Origin: Molossus alvarezi
Lineage: Eukaryota; Chordata; Mammalia; Chiroptera; Molossidae
Length of the DNA stretch: 64,000 bases
Assembly (NCBI GenBank): GCA_037176705.1
Contig: CM073891.1
Coordinates: 95,601,827-95,665,826 of the forward strand
Direction of reading: 5' to 3'
In this document: positions 51,901 to 64,000 of the stretch, one piece after another
Numbering within the stretch: the stretch's first letter is position 1
How the letters are laid out: every line of letters starts with the position of its first letter
Translations under genes and position numbers: made by a program
The notes under the pieces: generated by a model
The model's input: only the letters and a program-made list of their open reading frames with translations
Databases searched by the model: none
What the model was told of the DNA's origin: nothing

Positions 51901-54416
51901 ATTCAAGTTAACAATAAAGAAAAGCAAATAAACTACAAAATAACTTTTCTTAAATGCATCACTAGAAAGCAGAGGTCCCAGGACACACTGCCAACAGAAG
52001 TCTACCAATGAGGGAAGGGCAAAAAAATTTATCCTGCCCTAGACCTGCCAGATCCAAGGCATAGCATGAATGCCATAGACGAAAACAGAATCACTGAGAA
52101 AGTCACACCAATGAGAACAAGATACAGAACATTCCTGTCCCCCACGCCCCCACACTAACAAACAAACATACTAAACACACAGACTCAAACTTCTGAAAGC
52201 TAGAGGTAAGGAAAAAATAATCGGAGGCAGGAATCCTTTTACATTACTACCAAGGTAGCCTTGACTCAATTGTAGAACTTTGTATTGTAATTACTTAGGC
52301 CTTTGTTCATCTTTTCTAATAGACTATAAGTTCTTCAAAAGTAAAGAACAAGCTTAATTATCTCAGCAGCTCTCAAATTCTTTGGCCATAGAAGCACTTA
52401 AATAAAATGTATATTTAAAAAAAATAAAGTATATATTAAATTATTAAATATGAAGCAAGATGACAAGATACCATCATCTCCTAAGTCTGTAACACATCTT
52501 CATTTTCCCAAATGTGAAGCCCAGTCTTTTACCAGGTAGCTCATATACTTAATGGATTGGGGGTCAGCTGTAAGAACAGAATCCAAAACGTTTAGAGAGA
52601 GACAAAGGGCAACAGAGAACAAGAAAATCAGTTCTTTACAGATAAAACAAAACAAACAAACAAAAAGGCCCTGAGAGGATAAGACATTTTTCATTTAGAA
52701 TCTTCATTTGTAGAACTTCACTTGCCTTGCCCAGATGAAGACTTGGTTTTGTTTTGTTTTAAATATATATTTTTTGTTTTAGCAACGAGAAGCAGCTCAG
52801 TATTTTCCTAGTTAAAATCTGAAGATTTAAAAATTTCAGAAAAATTTTAGGTTCAGTGAAGGGAGAGTCTCTTCTGGAAGGAGCTTACTTTAAAATACTA
52901 CCAGTATTTCTGAAAAAGGAAAAAAGAAAACAGCGCTTAGCCCTAAGCAACTAAATCAAATCTAAAACTTGCATTTTATAATGCTCATTATATTAGTATC
53001 TAATTTTAAAATTTTTAAAACTACAGATGGCAGCTATATGAATTTTCTAGGACAATTCTATGAGGAACTGGTCTTAGAAAAAAATTCCCAATTGCTCCTT
53101 GTGCAAATGTATCAAGCAAAATCAAAGGGAAAGAAGAGCTGTCTTCTCACTTCAGGCATCCCTATTTGTCTCAATGCTTCCTCACTGACTGGTCAAATGT
53201 ACCTCTCTTTTCAAATATTTGTCTTTTGGAATTAGAACAAAAGATAAGAGTGACCTCTAAAGAAACCTGGCAAACTTGAATATCACAAACTACTAAATAA
53301 ACTGTCAATGAAAAATTACCCGGGATGATATTGCCAGTATTATATATTAAGGAGTCATAATTTATTACTTTAAATTCCAGGACAGTTTAAGAATTGTTGG
53401 CATCCCAAAATAGGTAATCTTGTTTTGGTCACTGAATCATAAAGAAAATTCCACCAAATCCTGATACCCCAGGCACTACATACAATACTCACTATTCTTC
53501 CCCTCTGCTAAGCTGCAGAAAGAAGGAAGAGAAGGAAGAAAGGAGAAGGGTTTCTTTACAAGGAGAGAATAAAGCACTTACACTTTATAGGACTTTCTAG
53601 CCACAGATGCCAGGTGCTACCCACTGAAATCCAGGCTTGGACTAAGCTCCACATTTCTGAAAGGACCATCTCAACCGAAGCCTGGGGCTCAGAGTCAGCA
53701 GGAGGAAGCTGCAGCTCCCACTAACAGCACATTTCAAAGAGGCTGCAACAAGAGAACATTTTCCATTTAAGCATCTAATTCCAATCTTCCATTTCACAAA
53801 GCAGTAGCAGACAGGCCTTTATATCAATTTTTTTCAAAAGATATTTCCATGACTATGTGATGAATATGAAGCAGGCTATGGAACAGCAATCCTTTCACTA
53901 ACATATTCTAAGTCTTTTATTATTCTTCACAGTAAATCCTAAAAGTAGTTGCCCCCTTTTCCTTTAATGGTGCACTGCTGCTCCAAGACTCACTTGTATG
54001 CCAACAGTTCTAAAACTGCCAAATCTACGGAAATCACTGAGCAGGCCCTCAACAATGCAAGCACACACCCAGATAGGAGCCCCTAACAATTCATTAGCTG
54101 CCAAGAATTAGAAGCAGATTAGGGCTGCTAGTTAATCCTACACAAAAACTCCTCAAATTAAGCAGAATTACTTACTTAAAACACTTCACTAAAGACAGAA
54201 GATCCCTGGCAAACAGAAAATGAGGTTCTGAAAATACAAATATTTTGATAAGATTTGAAAAATAACAAAAAAGTGCCAGGTTGTTGTACTTTTTAAAGCA
54301 TTTCAATTAGTAAATAATGTATTTATTAAATAAACTCTCAAAGATTTATAGTTTGAGAGGTGAGAGGGAACTAGGTCAGAGCACAGAGTGAAAAGAACTC
54401 TTAGAAAAAAACACAA
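51901..54416. other. Repeat-poor intron 1 stretch
   Basis: About 2.5 kb with no SINE I can identify. Positions about 52250-52370 weakly resemble an L2 3' region. No TNPO3 first exon, CpG island or other coding block seen. Confidence 0.5.
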
Positions 54417-56358
54417 CTGGCCTCTCTTACCTCATGCTTAGGACTTTCCTGAATCTCAAACAAGCAGCATCTGGCCTCTGTGTACCCCATATCTCTTGCT
54501 AAGTGGCCCCAGGCTTACACTAGTGGCAGCCCCACCTTGGTTCGCAGCTTGGCCTCTCCTGGGCAGCTCCAATCCCGGAACAAATAGCAGCCATCTACAG
54601 ATCTGTCCCAGGTGGCCTCAGGCAGGGCACAGGCAATGGTTGACGTTGCACCTCCCAGCAGGCCCCAAAGCCAGTGCACCCAGTGGACAGCTTCAGACCA
54701 CACCAGTTTACAACCCTACCACCTCCACAAGCCACACACTCAAGGGGCAGACTCAGTGAGCACCAAAGCCTCACTGAAGCAAGTTCTGTTCCAAAGGGTC
54801 CACAACTGCACAGCAGTTCCTCCACTGTAGTCACAGCTGCTCCTTGCAGCACATTGGCCTGGGGGGAGAATCAATCCCCCCAGTGATGCCAACAGCAATC
54901 AAGGCTCAACTACAACAGGACAGTGCACACAGCCCACATAGGAGCACACTTGGAGCACCCAGCTTGGGTGACTGGGAAGGCTGTATCTCTGGGACCTACA
55001 GGGCACCTGTTACACAAGGCCACTATACCAAGTGCAGGAGATGCAGCAGCTCTACCTAATACACAGAAACAAACACAGGGATGCAGCCAAAATACAGAGA
55101 CAAAGAAACAGGTCTCAAATAAAAGAACAAGATAAATCCGCAGAACTAAACAAAATGGAGGCAAGCAAACTACCAGGTACAGAGTTCAAAACAATGGTTA
55201 TAAGGATACTCAAGGAACTTACTGATAACTTCCAACAGCATAAAGGAAGACATAGAAACCATTAAAAACAAACAAACAAACAAACAAACAAACAAAAAAC
55301 AGAAATGAAGGATACATTAACTAAATGAAGAACAATTTACAGGGACTCAATAGCAGTGTAGATGGTGCTGAGAATCAAATGAGAAATTTGGAATTTAAGA
55401 AAGCAAAAACCACCCAACCAGAATAGCAAAAAAGATACAGGAATCCAAAACAATGAAGATAATGTAAGGAGCCTCTGGGACAACTTCAAGTGTACCAACA
55501 TTAGCATCACGGGTGTGCCAGAGGGAGAAGAGAGAAAGCAAGAAATTGAAAACCTATTTGACAAAATAGTGACAGAAAACTTCTCTTACCTGGTGAAGGA
55601 AATAGACATACAAGTCAGGAAGTGCAGAGTCCCAAACAAGATGAACCAAAAGAGGCCCACACCAAGACACATCATAATTAACATGCAAAAGATTAAAGAC
55701 AAAGAGAATTTTAAAAGCAGCCAGAAAGCAGTTAGTTAACTACAAGGGAGCTCCCATAAGACTGTCAGCTGCTTTCTCAACAGAAACTTTGCAGGCCAGA
55801 AAGAAGAGGCAAGAAAAGCAAGGACTTACTACCACGATTACTCTACCCAGCACACCTATCATTTAGAATTAAAGGATATGAAACGCTTCCCAGACAAGAA
55901 AAAGCTGAAGTAAATCACCATCAAACCAGTATTACAAAATATGTTAAAGGGTTGTCTTTAAGAAGGGGGGGGGGGCGGATTAGTAACATGAACAATGAAA
56001 ATGGCAATAAATACACATCTATCAACAAGTGAATCTAAAAATTAAAATAAATGAACAAGCAGAACAGAAACAGACTCAAAGATACAGAGAACAGTTTGGT
56101 GGTTGTCAGATAGGAGGGTGGTTGGGGATGGGATAAAAAAGGTGAAGGGATTAAGAATTACAAATTGGTTGTCAGAATAGTGATAGAGGTGTAAAGTATA
56201 GCACAAGGAATAGAGTCAATAGTATTCTACTATGTATGGTATCAGATGGGTGTTAGATTTATTGGGATGATCACTTAATAGGTTATGCAATGTCTAATCA
56301 CTGGGCTGTACACCTGAAACTAATATAATATTGTATGTCAACTACAACTATAAAACAA
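54417..56358 (+). mobile_element. Half-L1 copy D, 5'-truncated, older
   Basis: Homology to copy A starts in the leader at the equivalent of about 6795. ORF1 remnants follow (KRPTPRHIIINMQKIKDKEN on the plus strand). After ORF1 it reads tctatcaacaagtgaatcta and passes directly into the 3' UTR through the same junction as copies A and B. Its 3' UTR is longer, ending gtacacctgaaactaatata, as in L1 copy C. No SINE interrupts it. Confidence 0.8.
55264..55294 (+). repeat. (AAAC)n microsatellite inside ORF1 of half-L1 copy D
   Basis: Seven to eight aaac units expanded within coding-derived sequence. Confidence 0.9.
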
Positions 56359-57248
56359 GGAATGATTTCAAAATAAAAATAAAAAGCTCAGTAAAAAACA
56401 TTTCAGACATGTGACCTGAGGTAACAATGTGGTATAGAAAATAAAAATTTCCGGAGAGGAAAATGGCAGCAGAGTGAATAGAAGCTACACAGACGATCTC
56501 CCAGGACCAAACAAGAATTACAACTAAAATGAAGACAAATCTTCGGAAAAAAGCAACAGAAAAGCAGCAGGACAGGACGATATAACCAGGGACACCAGTG
56601 GGATCTGCGGAGGCATGAGAAGGTGGCGGGCTGGGAGCCCACAGACAGCAGTGGTCTTAGCTGTGAGCAGTGCCCTCGGAGATAAAGAGCTAAGCTTGCT
56701 CCACAGCTCAGAGGGCTGGAACAGAGCACTGGTTTGGCTACAGCCACTCACCTGGGGCTCTGGCAGAGGGAGGGCAGAAAAGACTGGAACGCTGTGGGGA
56801 CACCCGGGATTTGCAGGGCACTCAGAGTTTTTGCTGAGTCACGACCACAAAGGACAGTGGCCAGTTTGCTCCTTCCCAGAGCTGTGGGGAAAAGCAGCAG
56901 CCCCTCCCTCGAGTATTCAGCCTTTTACAGGCGAGGCAAAGAAATGCAAATTGAGGCTCATTAACAACCAGCATCTGTCCCACCCTATGGAAATCCTATT
57001 ATGCAGAACACCAGGGCTACATTCCAAGGCCCTGAGTAACTGAGACTACTGGCCTCTAGGCAAAAAGCTAGAGGATAACTGAACCTTTCCTGGGCTTGCA
57101 AATCTACCCAGGAAAGTAAGACTTGACAGTGCCGTTTAACGTGGGCCCACCCAGGCTCATCCAAACCCAGCAGAGGGAGCCACAAACAGCAGAACACCAA
57201 CACCCACAGGGAAAATCTGTCAGGCTCCAAAACACACAGATAGCCAAA

Positions 57249-58186
57249 ATGGTGAAACAAAGAAACAAATCCCAAATGAAAGAACAAGAGAACTCTATTG
57301 AAGATGAGCTAAATGAAATGCAGTTGAGCAAATTATCAGAGGTAGAGTCCAGAGCCATGATCTTGAGGAAGCTCAACAGCATGAATAAGGACATCGGCAC
57401 CACTAGTAAAGATACAGAAACATTGAAACCCAACCAAATGGAAATGAAGAATGACAGAGCAGAAATAAAGAACACGTAGGAAGGACTAATCAGCAGAGTA
57501 GAGGAAGCTGAGGACCCGATCAGTGAATTAGAAGGGTAGAAAAAAAATCAAGCAATCAGAAAACCAAAAGAAAAAAACAATTAAGAAACAAGATAGCTTA
57601 AGAGAACTGTGGGGCAACTGGAAACGTAATGACGTTTGCATCATAGGAGTCCCCAAAGAGGAAGAAAATGGGCAAGGGTTAGAGAATATATTTGAAAAAA
57701 TAGTAATAGAAAACTTTCTAACTTGGTGAAGGAAGAAGGCATTCAAGTTCAAGAAGCACAGAGAGCCCCAAGTAAGAAGAACCCAAAAAGGCCCACACCA
57801 AGACACATAATAATGAAAATGCCAAACATTAACGACAAAGAGAGAATCCTAAAGGCAGCAAGAGATAAACAACAGGTTACCAACAAAGAAATCCCCAAAA
57901 GGCTCTCAGCTGATTTCTCAACAGAAACACTACAAGCCAGAAGGGAATGGCATGAAGTAATCAAGGTCATGAAAAACAGGGATCTGAATCCATGACTACT
58001 CTATCCAGCAAGGCTATCATTCAAAATAGAAGGTCAATAAGGAGCTTCCCAGACAAAAAAAAAAGGCTAAGGGAACATATTAGCACCAAACCAGCACCGC
58101 AAGATATGCTAAAAGGACTGCTGTTAATTAGTAGAAGAAATAGGAAGAAAAATAGAACCACACTAAACAAAAATGGCAATAAATAA
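57249..58186 (+). pseudogene. L1 ORF1 of copy E, broken
   Basis: It opens MVKQRNKSQMKEQENSIEDE and is open to a stop at 57479. A later frame (57723-57995) reads NPKRPTPRHIIMKMPNINDK and RLSADFSTETLQARREWHEV, the RNA-binding and C-terminal domains. Two or more in-frame stops and a frameshift separate the halves, so no functional ORF1 protein is expected. Confidence 0.82.
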
Positions 58187-58436
58187 GTACATAGCGATAA
58201 TCACCTTAAATGTAAATAGTTTGAATGCTCCAATAAAAAGACACAGTAGCTGACTGGATAAGAAAACATGACTCACATATATGTTGTTTACAAGAGACCT
58301 ACCACACAACAAAAAACTCACATAGGTTGAAAGTGAAGGGATGGAATGATATATCAAATAAGGGGTTAATTTCCAATATATATAGAGTGCTCATACAACT
58401 CAACAAAAGGAAGACAAAGAACCCAATTAAAAAATG

Positions 58437-58594
58437 GCCCTGGCCGGTTTGGCTCAGCGGTTAGAGCGTTGGCCTGCGGTCCGGAGAGACCCAGGTTCGG
58501 TTCCCGCTAAGGGCACGTACTTCGGTTGCAGTTTGTCCCCGGCCCTGGTTGGTCGTGTGGGTGGCAGCCACTCGATGTGTCCCTTTCACGTCAA

Positions 58595-58630
<36 letters not shown>

Positions 58631-58700
58631 CCTCCCCCCCTCCACTCTATCTGTACAAAAATTGGAAAAATATCCTCGGGTGAGGATAAAAAAAAAAAAA
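58437..58700 (+). mobile_element. Young Ves SINE in L1 copy E
   Basis: Near-consensus copy with duplication aaaaaatg on both sides; the L1 text attaaaaaatgg/gcagagg is recovered when it is removed. Confidence 0.95.
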
Positions 58701-59535
58701 AAAAAATGGGCAGAGGAGCTGAATAGACACCTCTCCAAATAGGACATACAAATGGCCAAGAGACATATGAAAAAATGCTCAACATCACTAATCATCAAAG
58801 AGATGCAAATTAAAACTACAATGAGGTATCACCTCACACCTGTCAGAATGGCCACCATCAATAAATCATCAAACAATAAGTGTTGGTGAGGGTGTGGAGA
58901 AAAGGGGACTCTAATACACTGCTGGTGGGAATGCAGACTGGTGCAGCCACTGTGGAAAACAATATGGTGTTACCTCAAAAAATTAAAAATTGAACTTCCA
59001 TTTGACCCAGTGATCCCGCTTCTAGGAATATACCAGGAAGAATATATGTACCCTCATGTTCATAGCAGCACTGTTTACAATAGCTAAGATCTGGAAACAG
59101 CCCAAGTGTCCATCAGTAGAAGAATGGATAAAAAAGCAGTGGTACATATACACGATGGAGTACTATGCAGCTGTAAGAAAGAAAGATCTCCTATCCTTTG
59201 AGACGACATGGAGGTACCTGGAAAGTATTATCCTAAGTGAAATAAGCCAAGCAGAAAAAGACAAATACCACATGATCTCACCTATATACGGAATATAATG
59301 AACATAACAGTCTGAGGAATATGGTAGATCCAGAAACATGGAAGTAGGGCAAGACTGACATCCCTCAGAAGAGGGGGTGGGGGGATGGAAAGAGATAAAC
59401 CACAGAATTTATATGCATGTATGCATAACCAATGGACATGGACAACAAAGCTGGGGATGGGGCGGGGGTGGGGTGGTGAGAAGGGTGTCAATGGGGTAAA
59501 AAAGGAGAAACATCTGTAACAAAAATAAATAAATA

Positions 59536-59791
59536 GCCCTGGCCAGTTTGGCTCAGCGGTTAGAGCATCAGCCTGCGGTCCAGAGAGACCTGGGTTCGGT
59601 TCCCTCTAAGGGCGCGTACCTCTGTTGCAGTTTGTCCCTGGCCCTGGTTGATCATGCAGGTGGCAGCCACTCGATGTGTTCCTTTCACATCGATGTTTCT
59701 CTCTCTCTCTCTCTCTCTGTTCCTCTCTCTCCCTCCCACTCTACCTGAACAAAAAATGGAAAAATGTCCTCGGGTGAGGATAAAAAAAAAA
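59536..59791 (+). mobile_element. Ves SINE between two L1 copies
   Basis: Head gccctggccagtttggctca, tail gtcctcgggtgaggat. It sits at the poly-A end of copy E and abuts the truncated 5' end of copy F. Confidence 0.94.
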
Positions 59792-59794
59792 ATT

Positions 59795-61322
59795 AAGATG
59801 CCTAGGAATAAACTTAACCAAAGAAATAAAGGACCTATTTGCAGAAAACTACAGGACATATAAAAAAGAAGCAGAAGACATAAAAAAGTGGAAGGACATA
59901 CCTTGTTCATGGGTTGGAAGAATTAACATCATTAAAATGTCCACACTACCCAAAGCAATCTATAGATTCAATGCAATCCCCACCAAAATACCAACAACAT
60001 ACTTCACAGAACTAAAACAAATACTTCAAAAGTTCATATGGAACCAAAAAAGACACCGAATAGCCACAGCAATCTTGAAAAAGAAGGACAAAGTAGGCAG
60101 GATCATAATACCGGATATTAGGTTATACTACAAAGCTACTGTAATCAAAACGGCCTGGTACTGGCACAAGAACAGGCATATAGATCAATGGAATAGAACA
60201 GAGAACCAAGAAATGGACCCAAACATTATGGTCAATTAATATTTGACAAAGGTGGCAAGAGCATACAATGGAGTAAAAACAGCTTCTGCAATAAACGGTG
60301 TTGGGAAAATTGGACAGCTACATGCAAAAAAATGAAACTAGACCATCAACTTACACCATACACAAGAATAAACTCAAAATGGATAAAAGACTTAAATGTG
60401 ACTCATGAATCCATAAAAATCCTAGAAGAAAATGTAGGCAACAAAATTTCGGACATCATACGCACAGAATTTTCACTGATACAACACCTAAGGCAACAGA
60501 AACAAAGGAGAAAATGAACACATGGGACTACATCAAACTCAAAAGCTTCGGCTCAGCAAAAGAAACCACCGCCAAAATGGAAAGGCAACCCACTCTATGG
60601 GAAAGCATAATTGCCAATGATACATCAGATAAGAGGTTAATGTCCAAAATATATAGAGTGCTCATACAGCTCAACAAAAGGAAGACAAAGAACCCAATTA
60701 AAAAATGGACAGAGGAACTAAATAGACAACTCTCCAAACAGGATATACAAAGGCTAAGAGACATATGAAGAAATGCTCAACATCACTAATCATCAGAGAA
60801 ATGCAAATTAAAACAACAATGAGGTATCACCTCACACTTGTTAGAATGGCCGCCATTAACAAATCATCAAACAACAAGTGTTGGCGAGGGTGTGGAGAAA
60901 AGGGGCCTCTAGCACACTGTTGATGGGAATGCAGACTGGTGCAGCCACTGTGGAAAACAACATGGTGTTACCTCAAAAAATTGAAAATTGAATTGCCATT
61001 TGACCCAGTGATCCCACTTCTAGGAATATACCCTAAGAAGCCTAAAACACCAATCAGAAATAATATATGTAGTACCCCCATGTTCATAGCAGCACTATTT
61101 ATAATAGCTAAGATCTGGAAACAGCCCAAATGTCCATTAGTGGAAGAATGGATAAAAAAGCTGTGGTACATATACACAATAGAGTACTATGCAGCTATAA
61201 GAAAGAAAGAGCTCTTATCCTTTGAGACGATATTGAGGGACCTGGAAAGTATTATCCTAAGTGAAACAAGCCAAACAGAGAAAAACAAGTATCATATGAT
61301 CTCACTTATTTGTGGAATATAA
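59795..61322 (+). pseudogene. L1 ORF2 C-terminal remnant of copy F
   Basis: Successive frames read [20 protein letters not shown], then METQ-type linker, TTAKMERQPTLWESIIANDT and the C-terminal WYIYTIEYYAAIRKKELLSF near 61180. The frame changes at about 60240, 60520 and 60770. Endonuclease and catalytic reverse-transcriptase motifs are absent because of 5' truncation. Confidence 0.85.
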
Positions 61323-61550
61323 TGAACATCACAGTCTGAAAAACAGGATAGTCCCAGAGACGTGGAAATAGGGTACAGACTGGCAATCCCCAGAAGAGGG
61401 GGTGGGGGAGAGATAAACTGCAGAACTTACATGCATGTATGCATGACCAATGTATATGGACAACAAAGCTGGGGACAGGGTGGGGAGGGACGGGGAGGAG
61501 GGTGTCAATGGGGGGAAAAGGAGAAACATCTGTAACAATAATTTAAAAAA
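59795..61550 (+). mobile_element. 5'-truncated bat L1 (copy F)
   Basis: It starts in ORF2 (gatgcctaggaataaactta), covers the thumb and C-terminal region to the stop near 61322, and ends in a purine-rich 3' UTR with acatctgtaacaataa. It is of the same young group as copies E and G. Confidence 0.9.
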
Positions 61551-61559
61551 GAAAATTTT

Positions 61560-63188
61560 CCTAAAAAAGAAAAAAGTTATTTTCATGAGACAGGCAAAGA
61601 AAGAACAAGTCTAATGTACCTGAAATAGAGAATATAATTTTTTTAAATCAGTCAACTATCAAGTTTTTGTATCTAGTCCTTTATGAGAATTTTACAAACT
61701 GCTAGGTCTGTCACAAGTTACTTTCTTGTGGTTTTCTCAGACAGCAGGGAGAGCAAATGACTTAAAGAAATATTTTTAAAAATATACGTTACGGGGCTCA
61801 AAAGATAACTGTCACTACCTAAAAACTGTATTTTTCAAAATACTTTGTTTTGCAAGATGGTCTGAAATACAGAAAGCATGATGAAATACACTTAGCTAAT
61901 ACCTTCACACAGCAGTGATGAGTAAACAAACCCTACCTCCAAAAGCAGAGTATAAACAAAAACAACCATAAAGCCACTAGCAAGATCCACTGAATATCCT
62001 TGTGTATACATATATAACTTTTCTAGAAGCAAAAAAGTTTAGCCAATTTACATTTCCACAGCCATCATAACTAAAAAATTAAAAGGGAGATATTATTTCC
62101 CTTATTAGAGGGAAGAGATTCCTGGCTACAAACAATTCTTTAAAACACTATAAGCTATTGAAATTCCAAGACAAATACGCAAACACTTTTCAAGTTAACT
62201 TTGGAAGACCATAGTGTCCATATACATTGTTCTATCTCGAACTCAAAGAAAGGAATCAAGACTAAATGATAGCACTGCACATTGCTGAAATTCCAGTGTT
62301 TCTGGAACAAGCATTTTCAAACAATCCTATGTCAAATGAATTTTGGCTCAAATTTGTGCCTGTCAGTCACACATAATATGGGACAGACAAATCTTGCCAA
62401 AAATTTTCCATGACAAGGTAAAGATTTTGTATCCAAACTTAGTCACCATTATATGTGAATATGAACCTCAAGAATGCCCCTAAAAATATAAATAAATTTA
62501 GGTCCATAAAATCAACTTGGGCTGGAAATGACTGAAGCATGCATTCCTTGGTAATAGCTTCACTCTAGGTCTTATAATTATACTAGGAAGCCCTGCTTTA
62601 AAAAGTAGAAAATGTCATGCTTGAAATCATTTCATTTAAAGCAAATGAGTAGTCCAAGTGAGGGCTTCCTGAAAGCCAAAAATAAAGAGAATGTATTTCC
62701 TTTAATAGCCGGTCTCTATTGCTGCCTATCTGAACAATTTTATAACTCTCATTAACCAGAGAAATGAGAATATTATTAAGACCTATTCAGCATGTTAACA
62801 CCATGCTGAAGATTCAAGTTTTTCAATCTTATAGAAATGTGAAATAACTAGCATAAAGCATCATAAAAAATGCATTGAAGTGTTAAAAAAAACTCTGAAT
62901 GCTTATGTACAAATATTTATATTTCAAATCTAGTTCAAGTACATATATTTTGCTTTGGAGCTATCTGTTTAAATGGTGTTACATTATGACTGAGATAGAA
63001 ATCAAGGAAACAATGAACACAGAAAAGAATTGTGCTATGGATTTGAAAAAAATAGTAAGTAAAAACCTTAATGTAAACTGCTTAGAAAATTTCCTAGCAA
63101 AAGAAAAAAAATATATATGTTTCATAGTATTTTTATTTTGGGAACTCTACCAGAAAGAAGAAAATTTAGTCAGTACCTTTAGGTTCTG
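61560..63188. other. Repeat-poor intron 1 stretch
   Basis: About 1.6 kb of AT-rich sequence without a SINE, L1 or exon I can identify. Confidence 0.5.
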
Positions 63189-63366
63189 CTGTCCTGGCTG
63201 CTGTGGGTCAGTGGTTAGAACATTGGCCCGGGCACCAGAGTCACAAGTTTGATTCCCCACCAAGGGCACGTACCTGTCCCCTAACTCGGTTTCAGTCTAG
63301 GCACATGCGGGAGGTAATCAATTGATGTGTCTCTCTCACATCTCTCTCCCGCTCTCAAAATCAATG
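63189..63366 (+). mobile_element. Ves SINE, 3'-truncated
   Basis: Head ctgtcctggctgctgtgggt, B box gtttgattccc; the copy stops at aaaatcaatgga. The whole composite to 63488 is flanked by ggttctgc, so both pieces may have inserted together. Confidence 0.85.
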
Positions 63367-63488
63367 GAGCCCTGGCCAATCCATGTGTATCTCTCACATG
63401 GATGTTTGTTTCTTTGTCTCTCTCTCTCTCTTCCACTCTATCTAAAAACCAACTGAAAAATATCCCCTGGTGAGGATTTTAAAAAAAA
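63367..63488 (+). mobile_element. Ves SINE with most of the head deleted
   Basis: It reads gccctggcc directly joined to aatccatgtgtatctctcac, then body and tail atatcccctggtgaggatt. Confidence 0.85.
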
Positions 63489-63714
63489 GGTTCTGCATAC
63501 CAAACATTACAAAAGTATCCCCTTTAGCAGGACTGTAAACTTACAATTGAGAAATAAAACTTCTCTTTGGGGTTTCACCTGTATAGCAGTAAAAGACTCT
63601 GGTAATATTTCAGTACCACGGTACAAACTAGGGAAATACAGGAGAGGTAATCTGAGCAATCTCATCGTCCTATGAATTAAATGTTTTAAAATTCAACAGA
63701 GCTTAAAATTCCAT

Positions 63715-63978
63715 AAAATCTGGAAACCAGTATGGCAGTTCTGCAAAAAAGCAAACAAACATAGAATTACCATATGATCCAGCAATTCCCCTTTTGGATA
63801 TATCCTCAAAAGAATTGAAAGCAGGGACTCCCAACACATTTTTATGAACTCATGTCTGTAGCAGCATTATTCAAAATAGTCAAAAGGTAGAAGCAACCCA
63901 AGTGTTCATCAACAGATGAATGGATAAACAAAATGTGGTATGTACATTACTATTCAGCCTTAAAAAGGTAAAATTCCA
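63715..63978 (+). mobile_element. Old L1 ORF2 C-terminal fragment
   Basis: Text gaattaccatatgatccagc, gtagcagcattattcaaaat and atggataaacaaaatgtggt is the classic L1 ORF2 3' region; the SINE at 63979 interrupts it at the window edge. Confidence 0.8.
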
Positions 63979-64000
63979 GCCTGGCCAGTGTGGCTCAGTG
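63979..64000 (+). mobile_element. Start of a Ves-type SINE cut by the window end
   Basis: The last 22 bases, gcctggccagtgtggctcag and two more, are the head of a SINE. Confidence 0.85.

Larger units (their letters stand above)
56447..59535 (+). mobile_element. Bat L1 copy E with 5' leader, ORF1 and deleted ORF2
   Basis: It begins with a leader (cggagaggaaaatggcagca) about 800 bp long, then ORF1 from the ATG at 57249. The ORF2 start (acatagcgataatcacctta) follows. At about 58350 it jumps from gggatggaa to tgatatatcaaataaggg, the C-terminal part of ORF2, and continues to a full 3' UTR (acatctgtaacaaaaa). A Ves (58437-58700) sits in the ORF2 tail. Both ends are present, so the loss is internal. 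Confidence 0.85.

Noticed and set aside
53500..53780. Possible TNPO3 first exon or alternative promoter
   Set aside because: No CpG enrichment, no frame matching the expected N-terminus and no donor in phase with exon 2.
56615..57043. 142-codon plus-strand frame, GC-rich
   Set aside because: It lies in the L1 copy E leader, upstream of ORF1, and has no homology I recognise.

Overview
This is nuclear DNA from a bat, almost certainly Yangochiroptera. The evidence is dozens of insertions of a tRNA-derived SINE with the Ves architecture: a tRNA-like head with Pol III A and B boxes, a GTTGC-containing body, a TC-rich stretch, and a tail reading like GTCCTCGGGTGAGGAT plus A-run. Several bat L1 and ORF2-less half-L1 (HAL1-type) elements accompany them. 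I recognised no Helitron, which is a hallmark of vespertilionid bats, so the family within Yangochiroptera is left open.

The only protein-coding gene I can support is TNPO3 (transportin-3, the importin-beta-family import receptor for SR splicing factors), on the minus strand. Ten consecutive coding exons, here numbered 2 to 11, run from 39281 down to 396. All have canonical GT-AG sites, matching phases and no stop codon, and they encode about residues 41-500 of a protein usually 923 residues long. Exon 1 lies upstream beyond 64000, so intron 1 exceeds 24.7 kb. Exon 12 and later lie beyond position 1.

Layout: 1-39281 is the TNPO3 exon-intron region, and 39282-64000 is all within intron 1. The introns are filled by retroposons. 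Intron 8 holds a structurally complete half-L1 (6089-8744) with a 14-bp target duplication that was later split by a Ves insertion. Intron 5 holds a second half-L1 (16086-18132) that lacks a 1,035-bp piece of the 5' leader whose ends in the sister copy are exactly GT...AG, as if a spliced transcript had been retroposed. Intron 4 (17.5 kb) holds an internally deleted L1, an L1 3' end, an ERV-L-like pol remnant, LTR-like and DNA-transposon remnants. Intron 1 holds an old L1 carrying a four-deep nest (L1, then a Tigger-like DNA transposon, then a SINE, then a Ves), an ancient L1 ORF1 remnant, a third half-L1, and two bat L1 copies side by side (56447-61550).

I found no CRISPR array, operon, toxin or defence system, functional tRNA or rRNA gene, and no convincing second gene. 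The small open frames scattered through the window are mostly translations of SINE bodies or fragments of L1 ORFs. The most interesting material is retrotransposon biology: the candidate spliced half-L1, the ORF2-loss junction shared by three copies, nested insertions with readable target duplications, and Ves copies sitting within 100 bp of two TNPO3 splice acceptors.
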